In this document: one piece after another, positions 6,755 to 10,031 of the stretch | Position numbering within the stretch: the stretch's first letter is position 1 | Layout of the letters: each line of letters starts with the position of its first letter | DNA from: Pedobacter sp. | GTDB lineage: Bacteria > Bacteroidota > Bacteroidia > Sphingobacteriales > Sphingobacteriaceae | DNA length: 10,031 bases | Reading direction: 5' to 3' | Assembly (NCBI GenBank): GCA_030149995.1 | Contig: JASLGV010000345.1 | Coordinates: 1 to 10,031, forward strand | The notes under the pieces: model-generated | Told to the model about the DNA's origin: nothing | Database searches by the model: none | The model's input: only the letters and a program-made list of their open reading frames with translations | Made by a program: the position numbers and the translations under genes

Positions 6755-7557
6755 TTTATGTAACCGGATATGGTCAAATGTGTAACAACATGCTTCAGTT
6801 TGGCCACTTTTATGCCTTTGGCAAAGAGTTTAACCTGCCAACCACCGGGATGCGGTTTTGTTATAAATACCCGTACTTTAACATCAGCAACCAAAAAGGT
6901 TATCATTTTTTCAATTATATCTTTGCCAAGTACATGAGCAAACTCAAGCTCATCGAAAAGATTGATTTTAATGATGAAAATGAAGATCTTTCTGCTAAAA
7001 TCAACCTCCTTAAAACCCGGAAACTGGTTCTGGCAGATGGCTGGTATTTCAGGCAATACGAACTTTTTTTAAAATACCGGGCAGATATTAAAGTACTTTT
7101 TGACTTTAATGCATCTATTAAAAATAAAGTAGATACCCATCTCCCTGCAAGTTCAAAAATCAGAATCGGCTTACATGTACGACGTGGTGATTACGCCAGA
7201 TGGCACGACGGTAAATTTTTCCTGTCGGACTTAGAATATGCCAATTTGCTCCGCGATTTTATTAACACGTTAAATACCGGTACCTGCGAGATTGTTATTG
7301 TAACCAACGATAAAAACCTGGATTTAGCCTGTTACGAAAGCCAAACCGGACAAAAAATTAATTTACTGAATGGAAATCCAGCAGAAGATTTATACCTGTT
7401 GTCTACCTGTAACTACATTATCGGTCCGCCAAGTACCTTCTCCTTAATGGCGGCCTTTTACGAAGACAGAGACCTTTATTGGATCTTCGACAAAGGCAAA
7501 TCTATTGAACCTGCGGCATTTAAAAAATTTGACCATTGGTTCAGAAAAATAATATAA
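6751..7557 (+). CDS. GT11-like (fucosyltransferase-type) glycosyltransferase
   Basis: A 268-residue protein with the signposts of GT11 alpha-1,2-fucosyltransferases. Near the N-terminus, GQMCNNMLQF (8-17) stands where the family has GGLGNQMFQ. LHVRRGDY (141-148) is the HxRRGDY motif that binds the GDP-sugar. EDLYLLSTCNYII (212-224) with STFSLMAAF (228-236) corresponds to the late block that usually reads NSTFSWWAA. The protein is slightly shorter than typical members (about 280-300), and GPPSTFSLM departs from the usual NSSFSWW, so it is a divergent member. The donor may be GDP-fucose, but this is not certain. The start is coupled to the sulfatase-fold gene by an ATGA overlap, so the two are probably made in fixed ratio. 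There is no signal peptide or membrane helix; it should act in the cytoplasm on the same glycan as its neighbours. Confidence 0.78.
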   Translation: MIYVTGYGQMCNNMLQFGHFYAFGKEFNLPTTGMRFCYKYPYFNISNQKGYHFFNYIFAKYMSKLKLIEKIDFNDENEDLSAKINLLKTRKLVLADGWYFRQYELFLKYRADIKVLFDFNASIKNKVDTHLPASSKIRIGLHVRRGDYARWHDGKFFLSDLEYANLLRDFINTLNTGTCEIVIVTNDKNLDLACYESQTGQKINLLNGNPAEDLYLLSTCNYIIGPPSTFSLMAAFYEDRDLYWIFDKGKSIEPAAFKKFDHWFRKII

Positions 7558-7584
7558 TTGCTCATTATGACAAATAATAAGCAA
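7558..7584. repeat. 11-bp inverted repeat between the GT11-like gene and the ABC exporter gene
   Basis: TTGCTCATTAT (7558-7568) and ATAATAAGCAA (7574-7584) are complementary at 10 of 11 positions around the 5-base loop GACAA. The dyad begins at the first base after the stop codon and ends 9 bases before a -7 box at 7594. As RNA it would be a weak AU-rich hairpin without a U tail. As DNA it covers the place where a -33 element would be, so it could be a regulator site. Confidence 0.45.
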
Positions 7585-7593
7585 TAGCTATCT

Positions 7594-7601
7594 TATATTT
7601 G
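7594..7601 (+). promoter_or_regulatory. Possible internal -7 box before the ABC exporter gene
   Basis: TATATTTG matches TAnnTTTG exactly, 26 bases before the ATG at 7628, in the only sizeable gap (70 bases) of the operon. No -33 TTTG is present at normal spacing. An internal promoter would let the exporter be made independently of the upstream glycosyltransferases. Chance matches are likely in AT-rich DNA, so this remains a candidate. Confidence 0.4.
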
Positions 7602-7627
7602 AATTTATTTTTAACTTTTTTTCCATA

Positions 7628-9442
7628 ATGAAGATTTATTTCCGGTTATTATCCTTTGCAAAGCCAATTGAAAAATTTGCCATACCTTACGTAGTTGCAA
7701 CGATTTTAGCTGTATTTTTTAATACATTTCTGTTTACGCTGCTCGGACCATTACTCGAAACCTTATTTACAAACGGGAGCCCTATACTTAGTAAAGCAAG
7801 TTCTTCTTTCGACTTTGTAGGTCAGTTTAGCGAATATATAAGCAGAATCATTTCTCTTAACGGCAAAATATATACGCTCAAAATTGTTTGCGCTGTTATT
7901 ACAGTTACTGTTTTTCTGGCAAACTTTTTCCGTTATTTCTCCCAGCGTTTTATGGAAGATTTAAGGGTACACACCTTATTAAAACTTAGAAGAGAAGTTT
8001 TTAACAATGTAATGAACCTCGACATTGGTTATTTTAATAATGAGCGCAAAGGCGATATCATTTCGAAAGTGGCTTCAGATGTACAAGTGGTTCAGTTTAC
8101 CGTTACCAATACCCTCCAGGTGGTATTTAAGGAGCCTGTGCAATTGTTATTTTACATTGGTGTACTGGTGTCCATTTCTCTAAAACTTACCTTATTTTCC
8201 TTACTTGTTATTCCGGTTTCTGGTTTCATCATCAGCAAAATTGTTAAAAGGTTAAAACAACAGGCAACACAATCACACGAATCCTTTGCCAAGATGATTG
8301 GATTTTTAGATGAATCGCTGGGTGGAATTAAAATCATCAAAGCCTTTAATGCTACCGAAAGGATCAAGCAAAGATTTGACGATGAAAACAAATTCTATTC
8401 CTTTCTAAACAGAAAAATGGTCCGGAGACAACAACTGGCTTCGCCTGTATCTCAGACCCTGGGTGTTGTGGTGGTGGTATTTATTGTTTTGTATGGCGGT
8501 ACCATGATTTTGACCGGCCATGGTGATTTAACGCCTTCAAAATTTTTAGTATACATTGCAACCTTCTCGCAGGTTATGCAGCCCGTAAAAGCACTTACAG
8601 ACTCTTTCAGCGGTATCCATTCAGGTATAGCAGCCGGAGAGCGCGTACTTGCCCTGATTGATACTAAGCCTGTAATGGTTAACAAACCTGGAGCAGAAAA
8701 CATCCGTAATTTTGAAACAGCTCTTAAACTGGATAATGTTTCATTCAATTATGGAGAAAAACAGATTTTAAATGAGATTTCTTTAGAAATTCCAAAAGGT
8801 AAAACACTTGCGCTTGTAGGTCCGTCGGGTGGAGGAAAAAGTACGTTAATGGATTTGTTGCCCAGGTTCCACGATCCTAAAACAGGTACTATTTACATTG
8901 ATGGAAAAAACTATAAGGATTTAACAGTTGAAAGCATTCGCGCTCAAATGGGTATTGTTAACCAGGAATCCCTCCTCTTTAATGATACCATCTTCAACAA
9001 CATTGCCTTTGCTAAACCCAATGCGACCGAAGAAGAGGTAATTGCCGCTGCTAAAATAGCCAATGCACACGAATTCATTCTCAATACAGAAAATGGCTAT
9101 CAATCGCTGGTTGGTGATCGTGGTAACCGCTTATCTGGTGGACAGAAACAACGGATCTGTATTGCCCGTGCCGTTTTGGCCAACCCACCGATTATGCTGC
9201 TTGATGAGGCTACCTCCGCGTTGGATACGGAATCTGAAAAACTGGTTCAGGAAGCCCTGAACAACCTGATGAAAAACAGGACCTCTATTGTAATAGCACA
9301 TCGCCTGAGCACCATTCAGCATGCAGATGAGATTGTGGTGATAGACAAAGGTAAAATAGTAGAAAAAGGTACACACCTTGAACTGATTAATCAAAGCGGA
9401 CTGTACAAACGTCTGATCGATATGCAGGCATTTACAGATTGA
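7628..9442 (+). CDS. MsbA-like ABC exporter (fused membrane and ATPase domains)
   Basis: A 604-residue half-transporter that should work as a homodimer in the inner membrane, using ATP to flip a lipid-linked substrate such as lipid A-core or an oligosaccharide lipid. The type I ABC membrane domain spans about 15-335, with hydrophobic helices near 18-45, 83-103, 165-205 and 275-296. The ATPase domain starts near 366: A-loop Tyr375, Walker A GPSGGGKST (398-406), Q-loop Gln446, signature LSGGQ (502-506), Walker B IMLLDE (522-527), D-loop SALD (530-533) and switch His558. All catalytic residues are intact, and the length matches MsbA (about 580-600). Placement between glycosyltransferases favours a lipid-saccharide flippase over a drug exporter, but this fold also covers multidrug transporters, so the substrate is inferred. 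The next gene starts 5 bases after its stop. Confidence 0.9.
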   Translation: MKIYFRLLSFAKPIEKFAIPYVVATILAVFFNTFLFTLLGPLLETLFTNGSPILSKASSSFDFVGQFSEYISRIISLNGKIYTLKIVCAVITVTVFLANFFRYFSQRFMEDLRVHTLLKLRREVFNNVMNLDIGYFNNERKGDIISKVASDVQVVQFTVTNTLQVVFKEPVQLLFYIGVLVSISLKLTLFSLLVIPVSGFIISKIVKRLKQQATQSHESFAKMIGFLDESLGGIKIIKAFNATERIKQRFDDENKFYSFLNRKMVRRQQLASPVSQTLGVVVVVFIVLYGGTMILTGHGDLTPSKFLVYIATFSQVMQPVKALTDSFSGIHSGIAAGERVLALIDTKPVMVNKPGAENIRNFETALKLDNVSFNYGEKQILNEISLEIPKGKTLALVGPSGGGKSTLMDLLPRFHDPKTGTIYIDGKNYKDLTVESIRAQMGIVNQESLLFNDTIFNNIAFAKPNATEEEVIAAAKIANAHEFILNTENGYQSLVGDRGNRLSGGQKQRICIARAVLANPPIMLLDEATSALDTESEKLVQEALNNLMKNRTSIVIAHRLSTIQHADEIVVIDKGKIVEKGTHLELINQSGLYKRLIDMQAFTD

Positions 9443-9447
9443 CAAAT

Positions 9448-10031
9448 ATGAATGAATTAACAGATATATCAAGATCAATTACACCCAACAGGAATGATTT
9501 TGAATATTCTATCTGCACCTTGGTAACCAGAAAAGCAGAATACCAGCAAATGCTGAACTCATTTATTGAAAAAGGGTTTGATAAGGAAACCTGTGAATAT
9601 TTGCATGCCGACAATAGTGAAGGGAATAAGTTTGACGGTTATTCGGCCATTAACCTGTTTTTACGGCAAACCAAAGGTAAATACATTATTATTTGCCATC
9701 AGGATGTCTTACTGGCACATGATGGCCGTAAGGAACTGGAAAACTGTATTCAGAACCTGGATCAGATCGATCCCAATTGGGCGATCTTTGGAAATGCAGG
9801 TGCTGCCGGTCCGAATCACGTTGTGTACCATATTTCTTACCCGGATTCTGGTCTGGCCAGCAAGGGTAAGTTCCCGGTAAAAGCACAATCACTGGATGAA
9901 AATTTTTTGGTCATTAAAAACAATGCTAATCTGCATGTATCGGGAGATTTAAATGGCTTTCACCTATATGCAACCGACTTATGCCTGCACGCCGAATTGA
10001 GCGGCTATACAGCTTATGTTGTAAAATTTAA
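9448..10031 (+). CDS. GT2-type glycosyltransferase of the StrF-associated group, C-terminus cut by window edge
   Basis: The frame is open from the ATG at 9448 to the right edge: 194 codons plus two bases. It starts 5 bases after the ABC exporter stop, so it belongs to the same operon. YIIICHQDVLL (79-89) sits in the place of the donor-binding DxD segment. A later block, LNGFHLYATDLCLHAELSGY (168-187), resembles the GFHxYxxDLCLxAxxAGY pattern of the glycosyltransferase group first named from the streptomycin-cluster protein StrF. Members are GT-A-fold proteins often found in surface polysaccharide clusters; many lack a defined substrate. The N-terminal part (1-60) has a short beta-strand (SICTLVTRK, 21-29) as in this group, without the classical VIPxYN motif. 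The true end lies outside the window, so a C-terminal extension or fusion cannot be excluded. Confidence 0.72.
   Translation, partial: MNELTDISRSITPNRNDFEYSICTLVTRKAEYQQMLNSFIEKGFDKETCEYLHADNSEGNKFDGYSAINLFLRQTKGKYIIICHQDVLLAHDGRKELENCIQNLDQIDPNWAIFGNAGAAGPNHVVYHISYPDSGLASKGKFPVKAQSLDENFLVIKNNANLHVSGDLNGFHLYATDLCLHAELSGYTAYVVKF

Noticed and set aside
6709..7056. A minus-strand 115-codon frame across the phosphotransferase and GT11-like genes.
   Set aside because: It is antisense to two genes with clear family motifs and shows no recognisable domain of its own.
8152..9103. Three minus-strand frames of 60-98 codons opposite the ABC exporter (8152-8391, 8452-8748, 8921-9103).
   Set aside because: They are shadows of the exporter coding sequence, without family features or plausible start regions.
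9131..9892. Small frames on both strands (minus 9131-9478, 9432-9614, 9689-9892; plus 9566-9880) near the right end.
   Set aside because: They conflict with the exporter C-terminus or with the open frame from 9448, which has a plausible start and glycosyltransferase motifs.

Overview
The window looks like chromosomal DNA from a member of the Bacteroidota, most likely a Pedobacter-like member of the Sphingobacteriaceae (an inference from style, not from a database search). The evidence is a low to moderate G+C content, start sites without a clear Shine-Dalgarno sequence, several matches to the Bacteroidota sigma-A -7 box TAnnTTTG, and an OmpA-family protein with a thrombospondin-type-3 linker. 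There is no mobile element, CRISPR array, tRNA or rRNA in view.

Layout. From 1 to 1278 on the minus strand lies most of a highly expressed OmpA-family porin, cut by the left edge. The intergenic stretch 1279-1449 holds its promoter (both boxes recognisable) and a divergent -7 box for the plus-strand gene 1450-2739, a complete Xaa-Pro aminopeptidase (PepP type). A strong intrinsic terminator at 2794-2831 closes that unit. The remaining gap to 3067 has one inverted repeat and, at its end, a -7 box that probably starts the next operon.

From 3068 to the right edge there is a tightly packed plus-strand operon of surface-glycan genes. In order: a GT2 glycosyltransferase of rhamnosyltransferase-like type; a second GT2 enzyme of the WaaE/KdtX (LPS-core beta-glucosyltransferase) type; a five-helix membrane phosphotransferase of the LtaS/sulfatase-fold family; a GT11-like (fucosyltransferase-type) enzyme whose start overlaps the previous stop; an MsbA-like ABC exporter with an additional -7 box and a dyad in front of it; and a third, right-truncated glycosyltransferase of the StrF-associated GT2 type. 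Spacings are 7, 32, -4, 70 and 5 bases.

Together the operon reads as machinery to build, decorate with a phospho-alcohol group, and flip a lipid-linked saccharide, most plausibly the LPS core or a short surface oligosaccharide. The specific sugars and the phosphoryl donor cannot be read from the sequence. I see no clearly unprecedented system. The most interesting points are the LtaS-like enzyme with a serine at the presumed nucleophile position inside an LPS-type operon, the divergent GT11-like protein, and the OmpA domain lacking the usual peptidoglycan-binding aspartate.
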